From Streptomyces sp. DG2A-72 (lineage in GTDB: Bacteria > Actinomycetota > Actinomycetes > Streptomycetales > Streptomycetaceae): 64,000 nt of DNA. The position numbers and the translations under genes were made by a program. This document shows, in pieces, positions 9,029 to 17,589 of the stretch. The stretch spans positions 10,006,001 through 10,070,000 of the forward strand of contig NZ_JASTLC010000001.1 of the NCBI RefSeq assembly GCF_030499575.1, in the 5' to 3' direction. A model generated the notes under the pieces. The model ran no database searches. It saw only the letters and a program-made list of their open reading frames with translations, and was not told the origin of the DNA. The number at the start of each line of letters is the position of its first letter. Position 1 is the stretch's first letter.

Positions 9029-11095
9029 ATGGACGACGGCGGCAGTCGTAGCGGTGCTACGGACAGAAGGGTGCTGGCCCTGGGGGTCGCGCTGGAGGGG
9101 CGGGACGGAGAGGGCCCGCCGCCTATGGATGCGCTGGATCCCCTCCTCAAAGCTCCGCAGCATGCTGCGTACGTGTCCGAGGTCGTGCGCGAGTTCGGCT
9201 ACAGGAAGCACTGTCCGGCGGACTCAGAGGCAGATCTTGCCGAGAAGGTCCGCAAGGCTCTGAAGAGCCCTGCTGAGGTGCTGATCGTTCATCTCGTCGG
9301 GCACGGCCGGCTGTCCGACACCGGCGAGCGGGGCCTGCATGTGGTGGGCGAGGACGGCAACAACCTGGATGATCCAGTGTCGTCGTGGATCAGCCTGATT
9401 GAATCCCATCCGGACAAGCCGCGGCCGCTGACGTTGTTCATCCTGGATCTGTGTCATTCCGGAGTCGCTGCGACGCTGCCCTGGCATCAGGAGATGCCCG
9501 CCATGCACCGCCGCGCTTGGATCATCGCCGCGACCGGCTCGCAGAACAGCGCGTTCAACTATCGGCTGAGCCGGGCCACATGCACCGTGCTGGGGAACTA
9601 CCTTGACGGGACATCAACGGTGGACCGGGCCTGCGAGTACATTCCGCTTCCCACGGTGGGACTTGAGATCGCTCGTGAAGTAGCGAGCATGTGCGCCCAG
9701 GAAGGCTTCGAGCAGTTGGTCGAGGGCAGTCGTGTTGCCTTCCTCGAACGCGTCGAAGATCTGGAAGAACTGCCGTTCTTCCCCAACCCCCAATACGACA
9801 GCCGCTGGTCCAACCCGCTGTCCGACCTCGACAGTGGGATCGCCTCCCTGGTGGACGAGGCATTCGATGCCCGGCACTTCATGCTGCGGGGTGCAGGCAG
9901 TGAACCGCTGGACCGCGGGCTGCAGGAGGGCTACTTTCACGGCCGGGAGCAGGAGGTCCGTCTTCTGACCGACTGGCTCAACGGCGAGGGCAGCGGCTTC
10001 CGGGTGATCACCGGCAAACCGGGGGTCGGTAAATCGGGTCTGCTCGGGGTTCTGATGTGTGCAGCGCACCCTCAACTCCGCGAAGCGGCACGGAATCTGT
10101 GGTTCCGTCTACCGGTCAAGCCGGCGAGCAATGACCGACTCGCCGTGGTGCATGCACGGCGCCGCGATCTGGACCAGATAGCCGACTCCCTAGCGCGCCA
10201 GATGGGGGCGAGAGAAGATGATCGGCCTGCCGACGGATGGGACGCAGAGCGGCTCATTCAGCTCGCCGGTCCCGAAGGGTTCACGTTGGTGATCGACGCG
10301 CTCGACGAAGCCGAACGGCCCGCCGACGTCACCCAGGCCCTGCTGCTACCGCTGGCCCGCGCCGCCCTCGACGGCCATGCCGGAATACGACTCCTGGTCG
10401 GAACCCGCTCCGATCCGCCGTTCACCGCTTTGCTGCAACTGGCTCAAGACGCCGACGGGCTGATCAACCTCGACCACGCCCAACCGGACGACATCTACCA
10501 GGCGGTCCGGCAGTACGTCAGCGATCTGCTCGCCGTCGACACCCCCTACGCCGCTCGCGATGCCGTGAACGCCGCCAACGCGCTCGCCGAAGGCATCGCA
10601 GAACGCCTAACAGGCAAGGACGATCCGACGCGCAGCGAAGCCACGCCGGATGAGCCGAAGCCTTTGGGCTGGGGCGAGTTCCTAGTCGCGGGGCTCTATG
10701 TGCACCACGTCCTGACCCTGTCCACCGAACACGATCCTGGCCGCGCCAGAGAACTCGGCTGCCGAGTACCCCGAGACCTGCCTGCTCTCCTCGAACTCGA
10801 CCTGGCCCGCCGTGCCGACCAGCCCGACCTGCGCGCGGTCCTGGCCGCTGTGGCCCACGCCCGGGGCTCCGGCATGCCCGAGCGCATCATCGCCACCGCT
10901 GCCACCGTGTTCACGCCCGGGACGGATCCCCTGTCCGTGCACCGGGTCCAAGGAGCCCTGGAACAGGCCCGCTTCTACCTGCGCCAGGACATCGACAGCG
11001 ATGGCACCACCTTGTACCGGCTCTTCCACGAAGGTCTCGCCGAACACCTACGAGCCGACCCGCTCAGCCCTCAAGAACAGGGACAGAGCACGTGA
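9029..11095 (+). CDS. Caspase-like protease fused to a STAND (NACHT/AAA-like) NTPase
   Basis: 688 residues. An N-terminal caspase/metacaspase-like domain (about 13-240) has catalytic His92 in HLVGHGRL and Cys142 in LFILDLCHSG. A STAND NTPase follows: GREQEVRLL at ~305, Walker A GKPGVGKS at 329-336, Walker B LVIDALDEA at 420-428, arginine motif VGTRSDPP, and a helical region ending RLFHEGLAEHL. In this family the NTPase is the switch, and a C-terminal repeat region senses a trigger and releases the effector protease. Here the WD40 sensor is in the next gene, overlapping by GTGA. An AGGGGG site precedes ATG 9029. First gene of a three-gene operon; no membrane segment. Confidence 0.9.
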   Translation: MDDGGSRSGATDRRVLALGVALEGRDGEGPPPMDALDPLLKAPQHAAYVSEVVREFGYRKHCPADSEADLAEKVRKALKSPAEVLIVHLVGHGRLSDTGERGLHVVGEDGNNLDDPVSSWISLIESHPDKPRPLTLFILDLCHSGVAATLPWHQEMPAMHRRAWIIAATGSQNSAFNYRLSRATCTVLGNYLDGTSTVDRACEYIPLPTVGLEIAREVASMCAQEGFEQLVEGSRVAFLERVEDLEELPFFPNPQYDSRWSNPLSDLDSGIASLVDEAFDARHFMLRGAGSEPLDRGLQEGYFHGREQEVRLLTDWLNGEGSGFRVITGKPGVGKSGLLGVLMCAAHPQLREAARNLWFRLPVKPASNDRLAVVHARRRDLDQIADSLARQMGAREDDRPADGWDAERLIQLAGPEGFTLVIDALDEAERPADVTQALLLPLARAALDGHAGIRLLVGTRSDPPFTALLQLAQDADGLINLDHAQPDDIYQAVRQYVSDLLAVDTPYAARDAVNAANALAEGIAERLTGKDDPTRSEATPDEPKPLGWGEFLVAGLYVHHVLTLSTEHDPGRARELGCRVPRDLPALLELDLARRADQPDLRAVLAAVAHARGSGMPERIIATAATVFTPGTDPLSVHRVQGALEQARFYLRQDIDSDGTTLYRLFHEGLAEHLRADPLSPQEQGQST

Positions 11096-13428
11096 CCACA
11101 GCGCTTCGCCGGGAGCCATTTGCCGACGCCATCTTCCGGCAGCTCATCGCCTCGCTGCCCCGCACGGCCAACGAACGGCCCGCCTGGCACGTCGCCGAAC
11201 CCTATCTGGTGCGCCACGCTGCCCAGCACGCCGCGAGCGCCGGGCTTGCGGACGAACTCCTCCAGGATCCAGGCTTCCTCGTCCATGCCGACCCCGAGAC
11301 GGTGACCGCCGCCCTGCGCCAGGCAGCGACCCCTGAGGCACGTCTTTCGGCCGCGATCTACCGGGCTTCTCAGGGGATTCACCGAGACCTCGGCGTCGAC
11401 CAGCGTCGACAGGTCCTCGCCCTCGACGCGGCACGATTCCAGGCCTCGGATCTCAGCCGCGAATTCGCCCGCAATACCGACTGGAGGCCGCTGTGGGCGA
11501 CGGGCAGCCAGGTGTCGAGCGCACTCGTTGCTACCCTCACTGGCCACACCCGCGGGGTGAGGGAGGTGGCCACGGCGGTGGTGGACGGCCGGCCCGTCGC
11601 CGTCACCGCCGGGTTCGACGACACGGTGCGGGTGTGGGACTTGACCACCGGCCGCACCATTCACATCCTCGCTGACCACACCCGCGACGGCCGCGCCAGC
11701 TGGACGCAAGCAGTGGCGACGGGGTTGGTGGACGGCCAACCTGTCGCCCTTACCGCCAGCGCTGATTCCACGGTGCGGGTGTGGGACTTGACCACCGGGC
11801 ATGCCCTGCACACCCTCACCGGCCATACCCAGGGGGTGTGGAGGATGGCGACGGCAGTGGTGGACGGCCGGCCCGTCGCCATCACCAGCAGCATTGACCT
11901 CACGGTGCGGGTGTGGGACCTGACCACCGGGCACGCCACCCGCGCCTTCACCGGAGACTTGGGCGACCATGTCAACGCGAGCGACGTGGGGACGGCGTTG
12001 GTGGACGGACTACCCATCGCTGTGACCTCCTACAACCGCGTGGTGCAGGTGTGGGATCTGAACAGCGGGCAAGCCACCCATACCCTCACCGACCACACCC
12101 GCAATGTGGGCGCGGTGGCGACGGCGGTGGTGGACGGTCGACCCGTCGCCGTCACCGCCTGCGGAGACGGCGTGGTGCGGGTGTTGGACCTGAACAGCGG
12201 GCAAACCATCCGTACCCTCACCGGCCACACCAACGCGGTGGTCTCGGCGGCGACGGCGGTGGTGGACGGCCGGCCCATCGCCCTCACCGGGAGCCTCGAC
12301 GACACGGTGCGGGTGTGGGACTTGACCACCGGGCGGGCCACCCAAACCCTCACCGGCCACACCGGCGAGGTGCGTGGTGTAGCGATGGCGGTGGTGGGCG
12401 GACGACCGGTCGCCGTCACCGCCAGCAGAGACGGGACGGTACGGGTGTGGGACCTGAACAGTCAGCACGCCACCCTCACCGGCCACACCGCTGATGTGGA
12501 TGCGGTGGCGATCGCGGTGGTGGGCGGACGGCCCGTCGCTCTCACCGCCGGCGCCTACGGTGATGGGACGGTGCGGGTGTGGGACCTGAACAGCGGGCAC
12601 GCCATCCGCACCCTCACCAGCCACACTCGCTGGGCGAGCGCGGTGGCGACGGCGGTAGTGGACGGCCGACCTGTCGCCATCACCGCTGGCGGCGGACTCA
12701 CGGTGACAGTCCCAAACCCGCACCCTTCCGGCGGCGGCACAGTGCGGGTCTGGGATTTGACCACCGGGCAAGCCACCCTCACCCTCACCGGCCACACCGC
12801 CCAGGTGCGTGATGTGGCGACGGCGGTGGTGCACGGTCGGCCCGTCGCCCTCACCGCCAGCGCAGACGGGACTGTGAAGATGTGGGACCTGAACAGCGGG
12901 CACGCCATCCGCACTCTCACCGGCCACACCGCCCAGGTGGTCTCGGTAGCGACGGCGATGCTGGACAGCCGTCCCGTCGCTGTCACCGCCAGCACCGACC
13001 AGACGGTGCGGATGTGGGACTTGACCACCGGACAAGCCACCCGCACCCTCACCGATCTCAGTGGCTACATTGGCCAGACGAGATCGGTGGCAACGGTGGT
13101 GGTGGACGGCCATCCGGTCGCCATCACCGCCAGCACCAGCGGCACGCTGGTGTGGGACCTGAACAGCGGGCACGCCCCCCACTCCCTTGGCGACGACGAG
13201 TGGTTGGGCGCGGTGGCGACGGCGGTGGTGGACGGTCGGCCCGTCGCCGTCACCGCCGGCGACACGGTGCGGGTGTGGGACTTGAAGAGCAGATCGTGCT
13301 TGACGACCCTTAGCCTCCCCCACCGTGCAAGGTGCATGGAGATCACCGCGGAGGGCACGGTCGTACTCGGCATGGGCAATGAAGTCATCGCCCTCACTTT
13401 GGAGCCGGTCTTCAGGAGATTTCGATGA
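11092..13428 (+). CDS. WD40 beta-propeller protein, sensor half of the STAND system
   Basis: 778 residues. The first ~140 form a helical arm (AEPYLVRHAAQHAASAG, then AIYRASQGIHRD) of the sort that joins STAND NTPases to repeats. Thirteen or fourteen WD40 repeats follow, with consensus TLTGHT, VATAVVDGRPVAVTA and TVRVWDLTTG or DLNSG, enough for two seven-bladed propellers. The repeats are strikingly alike in protein and DNA. The GTG start overlaps the caspase/NTPase stop, so the two are probably co-translated and act together; alternatively an ancestral single gene was split by a one-base shift. Its stop overlaps the next ATG (ATGA). Confidence 0.9.
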   Translation: MTTALRREPFADAIFRQLIASLPRTANERPAWHVAEPYLVRHAAQHAASAGLADELLQDPGFLVHADPETVTAALRQAATPEARLSAAIYRASQGIHRDLGVDQRRQVLALDAARFQASDLSREFARNTDWRPLWATGSQVSSALVATLTGHTRGVREVATAVVDGRPVAVTAGFDDTVRVWDLTTGRTIHILADHTRDGRASWTQAVATGLVDGQPVALTASADSTVRVWDLTTGHALHTLTGHTQGVWRMATAVVDGRPVAITSSIDLTVRVWDLTTGHATRAFTGDLGDHVNASDVGTALVDGLPIAVTSYNRVVQVWDLNSGQATHTLTDHTRNVGAVATAVVDGRPVAVTACGDGVVRVLDLNSGQTIRTLTGHTNAVVSAATAVVDGRPIALTGSLDDTVRVWDLTTGRATQTLTGHTGEVRGVAMAVVGGRPVAVTASRDGTVRVWDLNSQHATLTGHTADVDAVAIAVVGGRPVALTAGAYGDGTVRVWDLNSGHAIRTLTSHTRWASAVATAVVDGRPVAITAGGGLTVTVPNPHPSGGGTVRVWDLTTGQATLTLTGHTAQVRDVATAVVHGRPVALTASADGTVKMWDLNSGHAIRTLTGHTAQVVSVATAMLDSRPVAVTASTDQTVRMWDLTTGQATRTLTDLSGYIGQTRSVATVVVDGHPVAITASTSGTLVWDLNSGHAPHSLGDDEWLGAVATAVVDGRPVAVTAGDTVRVWDLKSRSCLTTLSLPHRARCMEITAEGTVVLGMGNEVIALTLEPVFRRFR

Positions 13429-14309
13429 GCAGTGGCAGCGTCGAGCCGTTGGCTGTCGTGGCCGTGCATGGCGTGGGATACCGCGATGCCCGAGCCACCG
13501 CCGACCAAGTACGCGCGGGACACATCCAGAGCTGGACGCGCCACCTCGCCAACGGACTAGGGATCGAGACAGCCCGCCTTGCCCTCGACTTCGCCTACTA
13601 CGCGCACCTTCTCTATCCCGGTCCCATCGTTCAGGGCCCGCAGGAGGATGAGTTGCGGGATCCGCTGGCCAGGGAGCTGATGGCGGCTTGGCTGGCGGAG
13701 CTGGGTGCGCCGCGGCCCGTCGCTCAGGGGGCGCTGACGATGCCGGTGAGGTATGTCGCTTCCTGGGTGGCGGAGAAGTTCAGCCTGGATGGTCGGCTGA
13801 CCGAGCTCTTCATTCGGGTCTTCTTTCGTGAGGTGGCCACCTACCTGGCCGACGTCGACTCCCCGGCGCGTGCTGCGGTGCGGGAGGAGGTCGCCACACG
13901 GATCGCCAAACACCGGCCCCGGGTTGTCCTCGCCCACTCGCTGGGCACCGTGGTGACCTATGAAGCCCTCCACGCGCACCCCGAACTGCAGGTTGAGCTG
14001 TTGGTGACGATGGGCTCGCCGCTCGCCCTGCCCCACGGCGTCTTCGACCGCCTCGTCCCCGGTCCCACCGGTGCCCCGTCCGCCCGCTTCGGCGTGCGCC
14101 CGGCCGGTGTTGCACGGTGGGTGAACATCGCAGATCCCGGAGACCCCGTGGCCATCCCGCCCCGTCTGGCCCGAGCCTTCACCGGAATCAGCGAGGACCT
14201 CACCGATCCCATTCACCCGACTTTCGGATTCCACCACGCCAAGAACTACCTGTCCTGCAAAGCCACTGCCGTCACACTGGCCCCGTACATAGGCGCACTG
14301 CGGCAGTGA
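13425..14309 (+). CDS. Alpha/beta hydrolase, third gene of the caspase-STAND operon
   Basis: 294-residue alpha/beta hydrolase with a lipase/PGAP1-like look. VVAVHGVGYRD (11-21) fits the oxyanion strand, and the nucleophile elbow VVLAHSLGTV puts Ser at residue 172. An Asp in NIADPGDPVA (~237-240) and a His in FHHAKNYLS (~271) complete a plausible triad. No signal peptide or TM segment, so cytoplasmic or membrane-peripheral. Translation is coupled to the WD40 gene by ATGA. By context it may be an effector (lipase, esterase or peptidase) unleashed by the sensor, or a substrate of the protease. Substrate unknown. Confidence 0.85.
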   Translation: MSSGSVEPLAVVAVHGVGYRDARATADQVRAGHIQSWTRHLANGLGIETARLALDFAYYAHLLYPGPIVQGPQEDELRDPLARELMAAWLAELGAPRPVAQGALTMPVRYVASWVAEKFSLDGRLTELFIRVFFREVATYLADVDSPARAAVREEVATRIAKHRPRVVLAHSLGTVVTYEALHAHPELQVELLVTMGSPLALPHGVFDRLVPGPTGAPSARFGVRPAGVARWVNIADPGDPVAIPPRLARAFTGISEDLTDPIHPTFGFHHAKNYLSCKATAVTLAPYIGALRQ

Positions 14310-14955
14310 CGGTCCGCTCCTGTCCTCGATGGCGTCGTCTGCCCGGCGAGATCGAGCCGTTGATCGCAAGGCCCCGCGGGTAGCGTTCGCGTCATCGAGG
14401 GTCTGTCAAACGAACGCCCGTACATACCAAGTAGCGGTCAGTACCGGTGCACTGGCACCCAAACGTACGATTCCGGGTTGCACGATCGCCAAGGCGGCTT
14501 GAACAAGTTCGCTGAGGGTGCCCGCAAGGTCCTGCACGGGCTGGCATGAGCCCGACCAGAAACAAGGACGACAAGCGGGCTGCTCCGACACCCCCCTACC
14601 TTGCACCTGGGGTCACGGGGTTTCGTGACCCCCACCGGAAGGCCACCACGTTGGACGCAGGCATAGCCGCGGTCATCGGACTGACACGTACGGTGTCGTT
14701 CACTCCTCGTCGGCGGCGTCCGGGGAGCAAAGGCCGCAAGCCGCCGGGCAGGTCAGGGAGCTGGAACGAGTACCGGCCCATGTTGACGAGGTGCCGTTCG
14801 AACGGCGAGAGGCGGGCCAGGTCCTCGTCACGGACGTCGAGGCCGTCCGCGCGCAGATGGTTCACTGCGGCGTCCATGTACCGGGTGTTCCAGCACGCGG
14901 GCGTTGAGAACCAGGTCGGTATCCCTCAACTGAGCCAAGCTCGATCAGGTCACGT
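14310..14955 (-). pseudogene. Relic of a Tn3-family transposase C-terminus
   Basis: Read on the minus strand from ~14955: a frame with ADLVLNA-like sequence (DTDLVLNARVLEHP), then a frameshift into MDAAVNHLRADGLDVRDEDL and MGRYSFQLPDLPGGLRPL. This matches the last part of Tn3-family TnpA (NTRYMDAAV, VRDED, LGRYSF). Only ~80 residues remain and the frame is broken. The stretch 14310-14690 shows no recognisable gene. Confidence 0.65.
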
Positions 14956-14957
14956 GC

Positions 14958-15210
14958 CTAACATGCCAGACACCATGCGAGACGCTTCACCTGGGTTTTT
15001 TCGCGCGACCTATTGATAACGAGCGTGACGTGGAGCCAACGGTCCTCGACACAGGTGATCGGAAAGCCGCGCAGTGCCTCTCGCCCGCGGTTCACCAGCG
15101 CGGCCAGCTCGCGATCTTGATCGGAGGGGGCGATGTGCGATGTACACGTGGAGCAAGGTCTCGCCCTCGGGCCACACGTCCTCGGCATGCTGGAACACGA
15201 ACGGCTTCAT
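14958..15210 (-). pseudogene. 2'-5' RNA ligase-like gene fragment with a 7-bp tandem duplication
   Basis: Begins at ATG 15210 (MKPFVFQHAEDVWPEGETLL) and continues, after a frameshift, with PSDQDRELAALVNRGREALR and CVEDRWLHVTL before losing similarity. The shift is caused by a perfect 7-bp tandem repeat, GCGATGT at 15130-15136 and 15137-15143, absent from the sister fragment at 8401-8517. WLHVTL fits one half of the 2H phosphoesterase/2'-5' RNA ligase family. Same strand as the sister fragment, on the other side of the caspase operon. Confidence 0.55.
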
Positions 15211-15357
15211 GACCAAGCACCGTAGCGGCCCGAGAGTGAACACGCGTCATCTGTAAGGAAGTTGGGTGCGGCCCAGCCGGGCCATCAGCAGACTAGTCAC
15301 CGGAACCCACTAGGGCCTGTTGCGAAAGTCGATCTTGTTCGTAGATGATCACGCGTC

Positions 15358-16241
15358 GTGGGGCGTGGTGATCTGACGAACGGCCAGTGGGCCCGGCTGG
15401 AGCCGTTGTTGCCGAAGGGCATCAAGCCGGGCCGTCCGCCGGTGTGGACTCGGCGGCAGTTGATAGACGGCATACGGTGGCGGACCCGGACCGGTGCTCC
15501 CTGGCGTGATGTGCCGGAACATTACGGGCCGTGAGACAGGGTCTATGCCCTGTTCCGGCGCTGGCAGCGGGACGGCAGCTGGGCGAGGATCGTTACCCGG
15601 CTGAAGGCCGAGGCGGACGCGAAGGGCCTCATCACGTGAGACGTCAGCGTAGACTCCACCATCGCGCGGGCGCACCAGCACGCTGCCGGGGCGCGTAAAA
15701 AGGGGCAGAGCAGAAGGAGCCGCCCGGCGGCGTCGACACCGAGCCCGACGACCACGGTCTCGGACGCTCGCGCGGCGGGCTGACCACCAAGCTGCACCTG
15801 GCGGTCGAGCAGGGACAAAAGCCGCTCTCGCTGCGCATCACGGCCGGTCATCGGCATGACAGCCCGCAGTTCCAGCCGGTCCTGGAGGCCATCCGAGTGC
15901 CTCGCCTTGGCCGGGGCCGACCGCGCACCCGTCCGGACAAGGTCCGAGCCGACAAGGCATACGGCTCTCGCGCGAACCGCGCCCATCTGCGTAGGCGCGG
16001 CATCGGCTGCACGATCCCGGAGAAGTCCGACCAGATCCGCAACCGCAAGAAGCTGGGCTCTCGCGGTGGTCGTCCGCCGAAGTTCGACAAGATCGACTAC
16101 CGCGAGCGGCACGCTGTGGAGTGCGGGATCAATCGCCTCAAGCGCCACCGAGCGGTGGCCACGCGGTATGACTGTGAGGATGTGTGGGTGCCGCCTCGGG
16201 CGGTGGTCTGGCCCGCGATACGACTGGCCTTGGTGCCTTGA
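15358..16241 (+). pseudogene. IS5-family transposase, element 1, with two in-frame TGA codons and a frameshift
   Basis: Same protein as at 38773-39656: [20 protein letters not shown] at the start, [18 protein letters not shown] and [20 protein letters not shown] at the end. In-frame TGA at 15532 and 15637 replace Trp codons of the sister copy ([13 protein letters not shown]). The reading frame also changes near 15700, where the sister copy has its ORF1/ORF2 shift. Probably unable to make transposase. Confidence 0.85.
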
Positions 16242-16400
16242 GTTTGATCTGCCGACCGCTGTCTGAGGCGGCGCAAACTGCCGCCGGACCGGGGGGCGTG
16301 TCCCGATAGGGGCCTTCGCGACAGGCACCGTCACAGTCCTGACCGCCGCACTCGGCCCGGCGTCGGCCGGTGTTCCCGAGGCGTCAGGAGACAGTCGACC

Positions 16401-17504
16401 GTGACCAGCATGGCCCAGCACACCCATCCACGTCACCACATCACTGACCTGAGCGAGGAGGTGGTGCTCGGGGTGGACACACACAAAGACGTACACGCAG
16501 CCGCTGTAGTCACCAGTACCGGAGCAGCGGTGGCCAGCCGTACCTTCCCCACCACGAGGGAGGGATACCGCCAGCTCCTGTCCTGGGCCCGCTCCTTCGG
16601 ACACTTACAGCGGGCCGGTGTGGAGTGCACCGGCTCCTACGGAGCCGCACTGACCCGCTACCTGCTCAGCGAGGGCCTTACGGTCACCGAAGTCAACCAG
16701 CCGGACAAAGCCGTACGGCGCCGACGCGGCAAGACCGACGCGATCGACGCGGCAGCAGCGGCTCACGCCGTCCTCTCCGGTCGGGCCACCGCTGCCGCCA
16801 AGACCGCCAACGGCCCGGTGGAGACAATCCGGTTGTTCAAAATGGCCAAGACCTCCGCGGTCAAGTCCCGTTCGCAGGCCATCAACCAGCTCAAAGCCAT
16901 CCTGGTCGCCGCAGACCCCGCCCTTCGTGAGTCCCTGGCCGGCCTGAGCAACCCCAAGCTCATCCGCTGTTGCAGCGAACTGAGCCACGGCGAGGGATCC
17001 AGCCCCGAGGCAGCCGCCCGACACACACTCCGTCTCCTGGCCAGGCGCATCCTGCATCTCACCGACGAAATCAGCGACCTCACCAAGCGGATCACGGCGG
17101 CGATCGGCGCCTGCGCGCCCAGGCTCCTTGATGTCTACGGCGTCGGCCCCGACACCGCTGCCGCGTTGCTGACAGCGGCCGGGGACAACCCGCACAGGAT
17201 GGGCAGCGAGGCGTCCTTCGCCGCTCTCTGCGGCGCAAGCCCCGTCGAAGCATCCTCCGGCAAGACCCAGCGCCGCAGACTCAACCGCGGCGGTGACCGC
17301 CAGGCCAACTCCGCCCTCTACACGATCGTCCTGGCCCGGATGCGCTGGGACACTCGCACCCGCGCCTACGTCGAACGCCGAGTCTGTGAAGGCAAGACAC
17401 GCCGAAAAGCTATTCGCTGCCTCAAACGCTACGTCGCACGCGAGATCTATCAGGCGATCGTCACACTCCGATCAAGCACGGACAAGCCAAGATCAGCTGC
17501 TTGA
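16401..17504 (+). CDS. IS110-family transposase (DEDD recombinase), intact copy in element 1
   Basis: 367 residues. The N-terminal RuvC-like DEDD domain shows Asp in GVDTHKDVHA, Glu in GVECTGSYG and Asp pair in GKTDAIDA. The C-terminal transposase_20 domain has GVGPDTAAALL and the conserved Ser region CGASPVEASSGKTQRRRLNR with GGDRQANSALY. IS110 enzymes are thought to be guided by a bridge RNA from the element's non-coding end; the 159-base spacer upstream (16242-16400) is the candidate here. GTG start at 16401. Complete, unlike its twin at 37490-38613. Confidence 0.92.
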   Translation: MTSMAQHTHPRHHITDLSEEVVLGVDTHKDVHAAAVVTSTGAAVASRTFPTTREGYRQLLSWARSFGHLQRAGVECTGSYGAALTRYLLSEGLTVTEVNQPDKAVRRRRGKTDAIDAAAAAHAVLSGRATAAAKTANGPVETIRLFKMAKTSAVKSRSQAINQLKAILVAADPALRESLAGLSNPKLIRCCSELSHGEGSSPEAAARHTLRLLARRILHLTDEISDLTKRITAAIGACAPRLLDVYGVGPDTAAALLTAAGDNPHRMGSEASFAALCGASPVEASSGKTQRRRLNRGGDRQANSALYTIVLARMRWDTRTRAYVERRVCEGKTRRKAIRCLKRYVAREIYQAIVTLRSSTDKPRSAA

Positions 17505-17589
17505 CATCCATAGGGGCATCAAGCTCGCCGTCCGCTACGAGGCGACGGTGCTGATCGCCGTCATCAACGAATGGCTGTGACCGTCAGCA

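Noticed and set aside
11520..13320. Regular repeats considered as a CRISPR array
   Set aside because: The period (~130 bases) and sense coding of WD40 repeats explain them fully; no spacer-repeat structure or cas genes.
12010..13323. Long minus-strand frame opposite the WD40 gene, with regular repeats
   Set aside because: The repeats are the mirror of the WD40 repeats; the frame has no ribosome site and no family match.
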